Assembly (NCBI GenBank): GCA_963714205.1
Contig: CAVQNQ010000004.1
Coordinates: forward strand, 434,001-498,000
DNA from: CAVQNQ01 sp963714205
GTDB taxonomy: Bacteria > Acidobacteriota > Terriglobia > Bryobacterales > Bryobacteraceae
Reading direction: 5' to 3'
Length of the DNA: 64,000 nt
In this document: positions 31,440-40,497 of the stretch, one piece after another
Position numbering within the stretch: the stretch's first letter is position 1
Layout of the letters: each line of letters opens with the position of its first letter
Program-made: the position numbers and the translations under genes
Notes under the pieces: model-generated
Told to the model about the DNA's origin: nothing
Databases searched by the model: none
Seen by the model: the letters and a program-made list of their open reading frames with translations, nothing else

Positions 31440-32684
31440 ATGCCAGAACAGAACCTATCGCGGCGCAAGTTTTTCGGCTCCTCCGCCGTCGGCGCGCTTG
31501 CGGCGGCATCCAGCGTATCCGATCCCGGCCGCGCGGCGGCGCAATCGGTGGGCATCAAACCCGCAGACCTTCCCGATCTCACGATCAAGGAAGTCAAAGT
31601 CTATGTTCTGAAGCCCGAAGAAGCCAATGCCGGGCAGGGCGGTCCCAGCTTCCGCCGTAGCGAGAAGTTTGCTTCCGTAACGACCGTGAGCGGCATTGAG
31701 GGGAACTATGACATCCCCGACCGCTACAGCCATCCGAATTGGACCAACCTCGGGTGGCAGGCCTATGCCAAGCGCGCGCTGGTCGGAAAGAATGCCCTGG
31801 ACGTTTCCCAGTTTACTTCGCAATGGCATAGCGCCGTGGGCCAGCTCTCGTATGCCGCCGCCATCAATAACTGCCTCTGGGACATTCTCGGCAAGGCGGT
31901 GAACCTCCCGGTATATCGCATCCTCGGCGCGTATCGCGACCGCGTGCGGGCATACGCCAGCTCGCAGCACCTGCACACGGTAGAGGACTTCGTCGCGGAC
32001 GTGAAGCACGCCAAGTCGCAAGGCTTCACGGCGTACAAGATTCATCCGCCGTGGCTCGCCAACAGCGAGGTGGATTATAAGCTGGACATCGAGGTGGCCA
32101 AGGCCGTCCGCAAGACCGGGGGCGACGACATGGCTCTGCTATTTGACCGCGTGGGCGGCTACACGCGCCTCGAAGCCATGAGGGTCGGCCACGCCCTCGA
32201 CGAGTTGAACTACGTCTCTTACGAAGACTGTCTGCCGACCGACGACCTGGAGGGGCTGGCCGAACTGGCGAAGGCCCTGGATGTCCCCATCACCATGGGC
32301 GAATTCCTTACCTCGCCTTACGATTACGCCAAGTATATCCGCTTCGGCGCGATGGATGAGCTGCGCTTCATCGTCGATAACGTAGGCGGAATCACCAGCG
32401 GCATGAAACTCGCCGAACTGGCGGAATGCTTCGGCATGATGTGCCAGCCGCACAATTGGGGCTCGCTGCTCGATCACGCCGTGCATTTCCACTGCGAGCT
32501 GGCCATGCCCAATAACGTCTGGTTTGAGTTGACGCAGCCGATGGGCAGCTCCGACAGGCCGTATTTCAAAGACCAGCTTCGCATCGATAAGGAAGGCTAC
32601 GTACCCGCGCCCGTCAAGCCGGGCCTGGGCTACGAAATCGACTTCAACGCGCTCCACAACGCGATGGATCACATCGAGACGTAG
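31440..32684 (+). CDS. Tat-exported enolase-superfamily protein, copy 2
   Basis: A 414-residue intact paralogue of the preceding gene, 11 bases downstream. The twin-arginine motif is SRRKFF (R8-R9), with a cleavage region near AAAQS. Catalytic-type residues are K200 and H202 (KIHPP), D236, E262 and E288 as metal ligands, and H338 in QPHNWG as candidate base. A KxH rather than KxK first pair is seen in several acid-sugar dehydratase subgroups. Export by Tat is unusual for enolase-superfamily enzymes but appears common in acidobacteria; it implies folding in the cytoplasm and action in the periplasm on a sugar acid taken in by the adjacent receptor. Confidence 0.85.
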   Translation: MPEQNLSRRKFFGSSAVGALAAASSVSDPGRAAAQSVGIKPADLPDLTIKEVKVYVLKPEEANAGQGGPSFRRSEKFASVTTVSGIEGNYDIPDRYSHPNWTNLGWQAYAKRALVGKNALDVSQFTSQWHSAVGQLSYAAAINNCLWDILGKAVNLPVYRILGAYRDRVRAYASSQHLHTVEDFVADVKHAKSQGFTAYKIHPPWLANSEVDYKLDIEVAKAVRKTGGDDMALLFDRVGGYTRLEAMRVGHALDELNYVSYEDCLPTDDLEGLAELAKALDVPITMGEFLTSPYDYAKYIRFGAMDELRFIVDNVGGITSGMKLAELAECFGMMCQPHNWGSLLDHAVHFHCELAMPNNVWFELTQPMGSSDRPYFKDQLRIDKEGYVPAPVKPGLGYEIDFNALHNAMDHIET

Positions 32685-32726
32685 GGCGTCAGCGGATGCC
32701 GGGGGCGGCAATCCTGGCCGTCCCGG

Positions 32727-34631
32727 TTATCTCTTGAGCATGGCCACAAAGCCGCCGCCGGAACGCAGATCGACCGAAAGCGAATCGTTGGCCGAGAGCG
32801 TCACGTGCTCCACTTTGAGCGCCATCGGTTCCCCGGTATCGCGCAGGAGCGTGGCCTCATAGCTCGGGGCTTGTCGTCCGGCCGGTTGCTGTGCGCCTCT
32901 CCCGAGGAAAGCCAGATCGACGCGCACGTTTCGCGCATAGGGCCCGTTCGTAATCGCCACAAACCACGTATTGCCGCTCCGCCGGGCGAAAGCCGCGACT
33001 TCCCGAATTTCCGAAAACGGCAGCACCACGGTCTCGTCCCAGGTGGTGGGAATGTTCTTCAGCACGTCCGCCGATGGGTTGGCAAGCATATTGGCGGGGT
33101 GCGCCACATAGACCAGCAGCGGAGACTGGAGTATCAAGGCGTTGGCGACCTGGTGCGCCCAGGTCGTATCGGCCAGATACACGCCAAAGTGCGTGGGCGT
33201 ATAATCCGCCATCCCGGCCAGCAGGCGGGTGAACGGCAGGGTCACATCGTGCTGCGCATACGGCCCGGCGAATTCCATCCCGCGGACGGCTTCGATCCCC
33301 ACAATGTTGGGATAGGTCCGCTCGAGCCCGGTGGGCTTGTTGGCCCCATGAAAATCGACCATCAGCTTGTGTTCTGCGGCGCTTTTCGCCAGCCTCTCGT
33401 AGAGATCGACGACCTCTTTGTTCTCGTGATCGAAGAAGTCGATCTTGCATCCCGCTATGCCGACACGGCTGCACAGCGCGAAATGCTCCTCCATGGCCTT
33501 GGGGTCCTGCAGCATCGACCGGATGCTCCACACGAAGAGTCGAACCCCGCGCGCCCGCCCATACTCCACCACTTCTTTCAATTGTTCTTCCGGCCAACTG
33601 CGCCAGAAGTTCTCCATCACGATGTACTCGAAACCGAGTTGCTGGCCCAGCCGGATGAATTCCTTCTGCCCTTCGACGGTTCCCTCGCCCCCATCGAGGT
33701 AGGTCCAGACCGCACGGCCTGGCTTAATCCAATCGGTCTTGAGGCCGTTCGGAAAGAGCTTGGGATCGGGAGGCGGCGCCACGTTGTGCACGATGTCGCA
33801 GTTCACCAGCGCGTTCAGGTCCGCGCCGACCATCACGATTCTCCAGGGCGTCGTGATGGGGCCGTTGATCACCGCCGCGTGGCTGAGCCGCTCCGTGTCC
33901 TTGCCGTAGCGCGAGCGGAAGCCGAAGGTGGCGGGTTCGGAGTGGCCTAACCGGGCGTGCAGCGCCTGGGTGGCATCCGCCTGGAAAACCATCCCGCTGT
34001 AATTGACCAGCGCGCCCTCGGTGATGGAAGCGTAGGCGCTCTTATCGCGCAGCTTGAAGGTGAACGGCGGATTCGTCCACTCGCCATCCATCATGCCCTC
34101 GATCGTGTTAATTGTGGTCCGCCACGGATACAGCCCTTCGTAGCCGGATACGTAGTTCTGTGGCGCTATCACGCTTCCCGCCGGAACGTGGAAGACGGTG
34201 GCTTCATCGGGCGTGCGGGCGCCCTCGCCCGGCACGAGATGGCGGAAGGCGACGCCATTGTCGTATGCCCGGATTTCCAGCGTATACGACGTTCCCGTAC
34301 CGGGATGCTTCAGAGCCACCTTGACACCGTTGCAGTTGTTCACGGCGGTGGAGTGCGCGCCATACCAGGGATAGGTTTCGTTGATTTTGTAGGTTTCCGC
34401 GGCGCCGATCTGCGCGCCCGCGGCGAGATCCAGACGGTCCACCACGATGCCCAGCGGGGATGGATCGATGATGTTCTTCGAATTGAACGTGACCGTGTAT
34501 TCGAGATGGCCCTGGGCATTCGACGACAGAACAAACCGCACATGCCCATCCGGGCTGGACACCGTCACGTCAGCCGCGGCGGGGACGGACAGGCAGACAA
34601 GGACGAGCGGATATAGAATCAATGCCTTCAC
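32727..34631 (-). CDS. Glycoside hydrolase family 97 (alpha-glucosidase or alpha-galactosidase)
   Basis: A 634-residue exported glycosidase. Signal peptide MKALILYPLVLVCLSVPAAA; N-terminal beta-supersandwich (SSPDGHVRFVLSSNAQGHLEY, then TYPWYGAHS); a TIM barrel with GFEYIVMENFW, and CKIDFFDHEN carrying the Asp that is the nucleophile in the retaining GH97 subfamily; then a C-terminal beta domain. These features point to the retaining branch (alpha-galactosidase-like BtGH97b) rather than the inverting SusB type, but specificity is not proven. The start is GTG at 34631, preceded by AAGGAG. It is convergent with the enolase-family genes and likely serves the same sugar pathway. Confidence 0.88.
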   Translation of the reverse strand: MKALILYPLVLVCLSVPAAADVTVSSPDGHVRFVLSSNAQGHLEYTVTFNSKNIIDPSPLGIVVDRLDLAAGAQIGAAETYKINETYPWYGAHSTAVNNCNGVKVALKHPGTGTSYTLEIRAYDNGVAFRHLVPGEGARTPDEATVFHVPAGSVIAPQNYVSGYEGLYPWRTTINTIEGMMDGEWTNPPFTFKLRDKSAYASITEGALVNYSGMVFQADATQALHARLGHSEPATFGFRSRYGKDTERLSHAAVINGPITTPWRIVMVGADLNALVNCDIVHNVAPPPDPKLFPNGLKTDWIKPGRAVWTYLDGGEGTVEGQKEFIRLGQQLGFEYIVMENFWRSWPEEQLKEVVEYGRARGVRLFVWSIRSMLQDPKAMEEHFALCSRVGIAGCKIDFFDHENKEVVDLYERLAKSAAEHKLMVDFHGANKPTGLERTYPNIVGIEAVRGMEFAGPYAQHDVTLPFTRLLAGMADYTPTHFGVYLADTTWAHQVANALILQSPLLVYVAHPANMLANPSADVLKNIPTTWDETVVLPFSEIREVAAFARRSGNTWFVAITNGPYARNVRVDLAFLGRGAQQPAGRQAPSYEATLLRDTGEPMALKVEHVTLSANDSLSVDLRSGGGFVAMLKR

Positions 34632-34755
34632 TGGGTTCTCCTTGAGCGATCCGGCGAATCGAAGCTGGCGAAATCGCGCTGCCGCCAGCCCGCGCCACCT
34701 TCAACTGTAAGCCGTTTCGGTGTTCAAGGGTAGGTGAAATCGATAGACGCAGGAA

Positions 34756-35427
34756 TTAAGGCGCGCGCTTCCGCGTTGCCGGGATGACGGCGACGACGAT
34801 CAGACCAGCCAAGACCAGCAGGGCCGGCTGGGGTTCCGGAACGCCCGCGGGTTCCAGCATCGCGCTATCTTGCGGCGCGCCCGGAGGGTCCAGGGTCACG
34901 CTTCCTTGCGGCGCGCCCACGCTCAAGCCAGAACCTTCCAGACTGACCTGAAGGTCCTGCTGGGAGGTGTAAGGAGGCAGGCCCAAAGTAACGGGCGCGC
35001 CGGCATTGTACACCGCCAGCAACGCCGACGACCCCCCGAAGATCTGCGCGGATACGCTAGCGGGGAGATTCAAGGTTCCCGATAATTCCGATACCGGACC
35101 GGAATACAGCGAACCGGCGAACGTGCCGGGAGTGAAGCTGAGCGACCCCGGGAATGCCACCGAGGCCGATCCATCGCTCGATTCCAAGCTCACCGTGAAG
35201 TCGGTCGCGCCGCCGATGGGCGCTGTCAGAAACTGAAACGCGACCGCACTGGGATACTGGGAAACACCCAGGATGTTTGCGTCCGCGACAAAGTTCCAAT
35301 CCGGAACCGCGAAGTACAGGACCTCGCCGGTATTCAGAAAGACCGTGGTCTGGCCGGAAACATCGATGTTTCCCGCAGCCAGCGGAAGTGCGGCCAAGCC
35401 TATCAACAATGCAACCCGAATCTTCAT
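34756..35427 (-). CDS. Exported PEP-CTERM anchor-domain protein
   Basis: A 223-residue protein: signal peptide MKIRVALLIGLAALPLAAG, a beta-rich middle with small and hydroxylated residues, a short duplicated Pro/Gly segment (GAPQGSVTLDPP then GAPQDSAMLEPAG) and the C-terminal sorting signal VPEPQPALLVLAGLIVVAV followed by RKR. This VPEP plus hydrophobic span plus basic tail is what exosortase (EpsH) and PEP-CTERM systems recognise. No exosortase lies in the window. Its function is unknown; such proteins are often surface or biofilm components. The frame is open further upstream, but the signal peptide fixes the start. Confidence 0.75.
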   Translation of the reverse strand: MKIRVALLIGLAALPLAAGNIDVSGQTTVFLNTGEVLYFAVPDWNFVADANILGVSQYPSAVAFQFLTAPIGGATDFTVSLESSDGSASVAFPGSLSFTPGTFAGSLYSGPVSELSGTLNLPASVSAQIFGGSSALLAVYNAGAPVTLGLPPYTSQQDLQVSLEGSGLSVGAPQGSVTLDPPGAPQDSAMLEPAGVPEPQPALLVLAGLIVVAVIPATRKRAP

Positions 35428-35523
35428 CTGGGGGTATTCTAGGAAACCAAACGACGGGTGTGAAGTCGGCGCCGTACCAGTACGGTCCCATCTAACGCCG
35501 CGTTGCAGCCGAAAATAGTAGTT

Positions 35524-36300
35524 ATGGAATTCGAGAACCTCGCCGTCGCCCAGGAAGGGCCCAGCGCTATCATCACCCTGAACCGGCGGCGGCGCCGCAA
35601 TGCGCTTTCGCTCGACCTCATGCTGGAACTGATCCGCTGCCTGGAGGAAACCGGCAGCCGCCGCGACATCCGCGCGATCATCCTGGCTGCCGCGGGCCCG
35701 GTCTTCTGCTCGGGCCACGATCTCTCCGAAATGACCGGGCGCGACATTCGCGAGTACCGCCGCATCTTCGACGTGTGCACGGAGCTGATGGCGTGCATTC
35801 AGGCCATCTCGCAGCCGGTGATCGCCGAAGTGCAGGGCCTGGCCACCGCCGCCGGTTGCCAGTTGGTGGCGGCCTGCGACCTGGCGATCGCCTCCGAGGA
35901 GGCCGCTTTCGCCACTCCGGGCGTGAAGATCGGACTGTTCTGCACCACTCCGATGGTGGCGCTCAGCCGCGCCATCGGCCGCAAGCGGGCTCTCCAGATG
36001 CTGCTCACCGGAGAGCTGGTGGATGCGCGCACGGCCTGCGAATGGGGCCTCGTGAACCAGGTCGTGCCGGCCGGCGAGTTGGCCGCCGCCACGCGCGCGA
36101 TGGCCGCCAGAATCGCGGAGGCCAGCCCCCTGGTGATCGGCCTGGGCAAGCAGGCTTTCTATACCCAGATCGATCTCGACCAGCCCAAAGCCTATGCCTA
36201 CGCGAAGGAAGTCATGTCCCTGAATGCGCTGGCCGGCGACGCCCAGGAGGGCATGGCGGCATTCCTAGGGAAGCGGGCGCCCTGCTGGACCGGCCGGTGA
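35524..36300 (+). CDS. Crotonase-fold protein (enoyl-CoA hydratase family, ECHDC3-like)
   Basis: A 258-residue crotonase-superfamily member. The oxyanion-hole motifs are conserved (CSGHDLSEM, and GLATAAGCQLVAACDLAIAS), and the GHDL form is that of the ECHDC3-type subgroup. Both glutamates used by true hydratases appear to be missing: where LPExxLG and a second Glu are expected it reads FATPGVKIGLFCTTPMVAL. Hydratase activity is therefore doubtful; another acyl-CoA reaction, or a non-catalytic role, is likelier. A TTG at 35503 is an alternative start. It is divergent from the PEP-CTERM gene and overlaps the convergent glycosyltransferase end by 36 bases. Confidence 0.8.
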   Translation: MEFENLAVAQEGPSAIITLNRRRRRNALSLDLMLELIRCLEETGSRRDIRAIILAAAGPVFCSGHDLSEMTGRDIREYRRIFDVCTELMACIQAISQPVIAEVQGLATAAGCQLVAACDLAIASEEAAFATPGVKIGLFCTTPMVALSRAIGRKRALQMLLTGELVDARTACEWGLVNQVVPAGELAAATRAMAARIAEASPLVIGLGKQAFYTQIDLDQPKAYAYAKEVMSLNALAGDAQEGMAAFLGKRAPCWTGR

Positions 36301-37683
36301 CGCGGCCTGGTAGATCACGCTTCCCGCGGTGCGGGCCACCTCGCGATAGCCGGCCAGCCATGGCTCGAGATCAGGGAAGCTCTCCAGGGCCAGGCGCGGG
36401 TTATAGCGTCCCAGCCCGTCGACGATGAAGACCGGCCGCGCGCGCGCCAGATCTTCGCGGCGGACGCGCGGCATACGGGTCTCGACGGGAGTGGATTCGG
36501 TGAGGTGACGATCGGCCGGCACACCCGTGAGCGGCTGGGAATCGAGATAGCGCGTGGCCGCCGGGAGGTGCGTGTAGACATAGATCTCGGGGCGGTATCC
36601 CCACACGAACAGCGAATCTCCGGGCCGCGCGAGCCGGTCCACGATGGCTGCGGCCGCGCGGCTGTCGCGGTCCATGGCGGTATCGCGCCAATCGGGGCGC
36701 GTGAGGGCCGCCAGGTATGTGGGAGCGAAGCGCGCCAGCGGGAGCACGAGGAGCAGCGCCACGAGCACGCGGCGGCGGCCAAGGAGCGTGAACCCGCGCG
36801 CCGCCGTTAACGCCAACACGGGCAGCAGCTCGAGATAATAGCGCGGGAAGAAGCGCATCCCCATAGCCACTCCCGCAAGCGAGATGACCATCCAGCCGGC
36901 CCACAGCCAGCGCTCCCTCGCGCGCCCGCGCCACAGGAAAAACAAGGCCGCGATCGCGATGGCCGCGTGAAAGCCCATCCAGTCCGCCGTGCGCACGAGC
37001 CCGTTAGCGAGCGGCGATGCTTCCGGCGAACTGGCGGCGTAGAAGCGTCCCCACTCCCAGACCTCCTGCCAATATGCCCCCAGCGCGCCGCGGATCCACA
37101 GGCCCAAGGCTCCGGCCCCGCCCACGGCCGCGAAGCCGGCGACCATCCACGGAATTCCGGCGGGATTCCACAGCGCGCACGCCGCCGCGACAAAAAACCC
37201 CTTGGGACTGATCCAAAACGCCACCCCCGCCAGCACGCCGCTCCAGAACGGCCGCGCTTTCCACGCCAGCCACACCGCTGCCACGTGCGGGGCCAGCATG
37301 AGCATGTCCGAAGCCGCCGGGATCACCGCTGCGGGAAAATCGAAGATCAGGAAAAAGCCCACCAAGCCTGCCGCCCTCAGGCCTTCCTGCCGCGACCACA
37401 GATCGCGCGCGAACGCGTAGCACACCCAGCAGGCCAGCCACGCAGAGAGGGCATCTGCCAGGCGCAGCGGCCACCCCGCGCGCGCGTCCGGAACGAGCGA
37501 AAACAGCGCCACCAGGGGCGGCTTATCGAACCAGATGTCGCGGTACAGGACCTTACCGTGAAGCATCTGGCCGGCGGCCGCCAACGGATAGCCGTCGCCC
37601 TCCCACAGAATCCCCACATGGCACATGCGCGCCGCCACCAGCAGCGCGGCCAAAGCCAAAAGGAACGTGCGTGTTCGGGTCAA
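36265..37683 (-). CDS. Polytopic membrane glycosyltransferase, GT39/ArnT-like
   Basis: A 472-residue integral membrane protein with about 9-10 hydrophobic segments and a soluble C-terminal domain. The first loop, EGDGYPLAAAGQMLHGKVLY then RDIWFDKPPL, matches the acidic, catalytic loop of lipid-phosphate-sugar-dependent GT-C transferases (PMT/ArnT family). It probably transfers a sugar from a polyprenyl-phosphate donor at the periplasmic face. The start is placed at TTG 37683, which overlaps the galU stop as TTGA. An ATG about 18 codons later is possible but would trim the first membrane segment. The pairing with galU fits surface glycan synthesis. Confidence 0.78.
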   Translation of the reverse strand: MTRTRTFLLALAALLVAARMCHVGILWEGDGYPLAAAGQMLHGKVLYRDIWFDKPPLVALFSLVPDARAGWPLRLADALSAWLACWVCYAFARDLWSRQEGLRAAGLVGFFLIFDFPAAVIPAASDMLMLAPHVAAVWLAWKARPFWSGVLAGVAFWISPKGFFVAAACALWNPAGIPWMVAGFAAVGGAGALGLWIRGALGAYWQEVWEWGRFYAASSPEASPLANGLVRTADWMGFHAAIAIAALFFLWRGRARERWLWAGWMVISLAGVAMGMRFFPRYYLELLPVLALTAARGFTLLGRRRVLVALLLVLPLARFAPTYLAALTRPDWRDTAMDRDSRAAAAIVDRLARPGDSLFVWGYRPEIYVYTHLPAATRYLDSQPLTGVPADRHLTESTPVETRMPRVRREDLARARPVFIVDGLGRYNPRLALESFPDLEPWLAGYREVARTAGSVIYQAASPAGPAGRPLP

Positions 37684-38576
37684 GCTGTCGCGGCCGATTT
37701 CGCCACCAGGCGCTCCAGCACACGGCGGAATTCGGCGCCATAGACGGGATCGGCCAGCGCGAATTCCACGAAGCTCTCGAAGTAGCTTGGGAAATTGCCG
37801 ATATCGTAGCGCTTCTCTTCGGCCGTGAGCTTCACCGCGATCACCCGCCGTCCCTCTTCGCACATGAACTGAATGGCGTCGGTGAGCTGGATCTCTCCAC
37901 GCGCATCGGGCTTCACGCGCCGGATCATATCGAAGATCAGCGGAGAGAAAATGTATCGCCCGGCGATGGCCAGGTTGCTGGGCGCGTCCTTGGGAGCGGG
38001 TTTCTCAACCAGGTTGACGACCCGGAATGCGTCGTCCTCATGGTCCTCCGGCTGCACGATCCCATAGTGGCGGGTCTCCTCGCGCGGCACTTCCTCCACC
38101 GCAATCACGCAACTGGCGCGCCGGGCCTCGAAGACCTCGGCCATGCGGCTCACCGCCTGCGAGACGGCGTTCAGCCCCAGGATGGAATCGCCCAGCGCTA
38201 CCAGGAACGGCTCCTCGCCGGCAAAGTTCTCGGCGCACAGCACGGCGTCTCCCAACCCTTTTTGCAGGCGCTGGCGGGTATAGAAGAGATTGGCTTCGAG
38301 CGAAGCGAAATCCATCTCCGAAAGCAGATCCTGTTTGTTGGCCTCGCGCAGCGCGCGGAACAGCTCGGGATCGTGATCGAAATGGTTCTCGATGGAGGCC
38401 TTGCTGCGGCCGGTGACAAACAGGATTTGCCGGATGCCGTTGGAGACCAGTTCCTCGACCACATACTGCACGATGGGCTTGCGCGCCACCGGCAGCATTT
38501 CCTTGGGCTGGGACTTGGTGGCCGGCAGCAGCCGCGTGCCTAAACCCGCCACCGGGATAACCGCGCTCTTAATCAC
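37680..38576 (-). CDS. galU: UTP--glucose-1-phosphate uridylyltransferase
   Basis: A 298-residue nucleotidyltransferase making UDP-glucose from UTP and glucose-1-phosphate. The N-terminal signature AVIPVAGLGTRLLPATKSQP with KEMLPV is diagnostic, as are FVTGRSKASIENHFD, GLGDAVLCAENF and VEKPAPKDAPSN. The start is GTG at 38576 (VIKSAVIPV); no ATG lies near this point in the frame. The open frame continues upstream to 39029, antisense to ada, and was excluded. It is coupled to the downstream glycosyltransferase by TTGA. Confidence 0.93.
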   Translation of the reverse strand: MIKSAVIPVAGLGTRLLPATKSQPKEMLPVARKPIVQYVVEELVSNGIRQILFVTGRSKASIENHFDHDPELFRALREANKQDLLSEMDFASLEANLFYTRQRLQKGLGDAVLCAENFAGEEPFLVALGDSILGLNAVSQAVSRMAEVFEARRASCVIAVEEVPREETRHYGIVQPEDHEDDAFRVVNLVEKPAPKDAPSNLAIAGRYIFSPLIFDMIRRVKPDARGEIQLTDAIQFMCEEGRRVIAVKLTAEEKRYDIGNFPSYFESFVEFALADPVYGAEFRRVLERLVAKSAATA

Positions 38577-38693
38577 AATTTGAATATAGCGCGTTGGCCC
38601 CGGGGTTATGCTGTGGAGCATGGAGGATCCGGAAAGGTATGCACCCGCAAGAATCGGATGGAAGATCTCCCAAACGCGCGGCACACTGGTGCC

Positions 38694-39764
38694 ATGATGC
38701 TCGATGAAGAAAAGTGTTGGGAAGCCATTGGGCGGCGAGACCGCGGCCGCGATGGCAGCTTCTATTTTGGAGTGCTGACCACCGGCGTGTTCTGCCGGCC
38801 CTCCTGTCCGGCGAGGCGCCCGTTGCGCCGCAATGTCCGGTTTTACGCCACGGTGGCGGAAGCATGGCAGGACGGGCTGCGCCCCTGCCTGCGGTGCCGG
38901 CCGCTGGAGGCCCTTTCGTCGCTTGCGGATGCCCGCATCCTGGAATTGTGCAGCTACATGGAGGCTCACTCCGAGGAGCGCCTCAGCCTGGCGAAACTGG
39001 CGGCGCGAGCCGGGTTGAGCCGCTTCCACCTGCAGCGCAGCTTCAAGACCACCGTGGGCATCACCCCGCGCGAATACCTGGACGCGTGCCGCCTGCGCAA
39101 ACTGAAGCCCGGTCTGCGGCGTGCCGGAGACGTAACGGAAGCGGTGTACGAGGCCGGGTACGGCTCCGGAAGCCGGGTCTACGAACGCGTCGATACGCGT
39201 CTGGGCATGACACCGGGGCAGTACCGCCGGGGCGGCGAAGGTGTGAACATCACCTACGTCACGGTAGAATCGCCCGTGGGGCTGCTGCTATTAGCCGCCA
39301 CCGATCGCGGCATCTGTTTCGTGGAATTTGGCGATTCCGCGGAGGAGCTGCTGGCGGCCCTCCGGCGCGAATATCCAGCCGCGCGCATCGAGGCCATGCG
39401 CCAGCCTCCCAGCCCGGAGTTTCGCGCCTGGATCGACGGGCTGAACGCACACCTGGAGGGCGCCGCGCCCCGGCCGGAGTTGCCGCTCGATATTCGAGCG
39501 ACGGCGTTTCAGATGGAGGTATGGATCTACCTGCAATCGATCCCATACGGCGAGGTCCAATCGTACAGCGAGGTGGCCGCGGGTATCGGCCGGCCCTCAG
39601 CTGTGCGCGCGGTGGCACACGCCTGCGCCACCAACCCGGTGGCCGTCCTGATTCCTTGCCACCGCGTGATCCGGGGCACGGGCGGGTTAGGGGGATACCG
39701 CTGGGGACTGGACCGCAAACGGGCGCTGATCGACATGGAGAGGTCGCGCAAGGCCGGGAAGTGA
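38694..39764 (+). CDS. ada: Ada: methylphosphotriester and O6-methylguanine DNA methyltransferase / transcriptional activator
   Basis: A 356-residue full-length Ada. The N-terminal zinc domain has Cys34, Cys38, Cys65 and Cys68 (TTGVFCRPSCPARRP and PCLRCRP), with Cys34 the expected methyl acceptor. An AraC-type helix-turn-helix follows (about 80-175, SLAKLAARAGLSRFHLQRSF), then the RNase-H-like and O6-alkylguanine transferase domain with active-site PCHRVI and the GYRWG segment. It repairs alkylated DNA and activates the adaptive response when methylated. Two adjacent ATG codons (38694, 38697) are equally possible. It is divergent from galU with a 117-base gap. Confidence 0.95.
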   Translation: MMLDEEKCWEAIGRRDRGRDGSFYFGVLTTGVFCRPSCPARRPLRRNVRFYATVAEAWQDGLRPCLRCRPLEALSSLADARILELCSYMEAHSEERLSLAKLAARAGLSRFHLQRSFKTTVGITPREYLDACRLRKLKPGLRRAGDVTEAVYEAGYGSGSRVYERVDTRLGMTPGQYRRGGEGVNITYVTVESPVGLLLLAATDRGICFVEFGDSAEELLAALRREYPAARIEAMRQPPSPEFRAWIDGLNAHLEGAAPRPELPLDIRATAFQMEVWIYLQSIPYGEVQSYSEVAAGIGRPSAVRAVAHACATNPVAVLIPCHRVIRGTGGLGGYRWGLDRKRALIDMERSRKAGK

Positions 39765-39820
39765 CCGCGTATGCTCGAAATTGGTGGCGGGTATAAGCGC
39801 GCGCAGTTGGCTGGTACCAT

Positions 39821-40369
39821 TCAGGCGGCGGCTTTGCCGTCGATGCTCACGAGTCCCAACCGGTGTATTGCCTCCCAGACCTTGTCGGCGCTTTGCTCGG
39901 GAGCTTCGATCGCCGTGTGGAGCGTCACCTCCGGATTGAGTGGCGGCTCGTAAGGATCCGACACACCGGTGAATTGCTTGATCTCTCCGGCCAACGCCCT
40001 CTTGTAAAGCCCCTTGGCATCTCGCGCCACCAGAACGTCAAGAGGGCACTCGACATAAACCTCGACGAAGTGGGGGATTCGCAGTCTGATCTCGTCCCGA
40101 ATCGATCGATAGGGAGAAATGGCCGCGCCAATGGCGATCACACCGTTCCGCGACAGCAGTTCGCAGACGAACCCGATCCGGCGAATGTTAATATCGCGGT
40201 CCTCCTTGGAGAAGCCGAGACCCTTCGACAGGTGAGTGCGCACCACATCGCCGTCCAGGATCTCCACTTTGGCGTCGTGCGCCCGCAAGCGATCTCCGAC
40301 GATCGATGAGACGGTGCTCTTGCCCGATCCGGACAGTCCGGTGAACCAGATTGTGAAGCCTTTGTGCAT
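39821..40369 (-). CDS. cysC: Adenylylsulfate kinase
   Basis: A 182-residue APS kinase that phosphorylates adenylyl sulfate to PAPS. The P-loop is GLSGSGKST (residues 11-19); DGDVVR, GFSKEDRDINIRRIG and the ECPLDVLVARDAKGLY segment are all typical, and the length is normal. The start at 40369 follows AGGGA and gives the usual N-terminus; the frame is open 14 codons further upstream. No other sulfate-assimilation gene is nearby, so it stands alone, perhaps for sulfated glycans. Confidence 0.94.
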   Translation of the reverse strand: MHKGFTIWFTGLSGSGKSTVSSIVGDRLRAHDAKVEILDGDVVRTHLSKGLGFSKEDRDINIRRIGFVCELLSRNGVIAIGAAISPYRSIRDEIRLRIPHFVEVYVECPLDVLVARDAKGLYKRALAGEIKQFTGVSDPYEPPLNPEVTLHTAIEAPEQSADKVWEAIHRLGLVSIDGKAAA

Positions 40370-40497
40370 GAGTTGACGTCCCTGCGAGACAGAGTAACAT
40401 GACAACAACAAGGAAAATCACGTCCGTTAATCAAGATCCCGGGGATTGGTATGGTGGAGTAGGCGCGCCCTGCGCGTGCCGGAAATGAGGGCGCCCC

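Noticed and set aside
38577..39029. Upstream extension of the galU frame
   Set aside because: Antisense to ada; galU begins at the conserved AVIPVAGLGTR region with a GTG just upstream.
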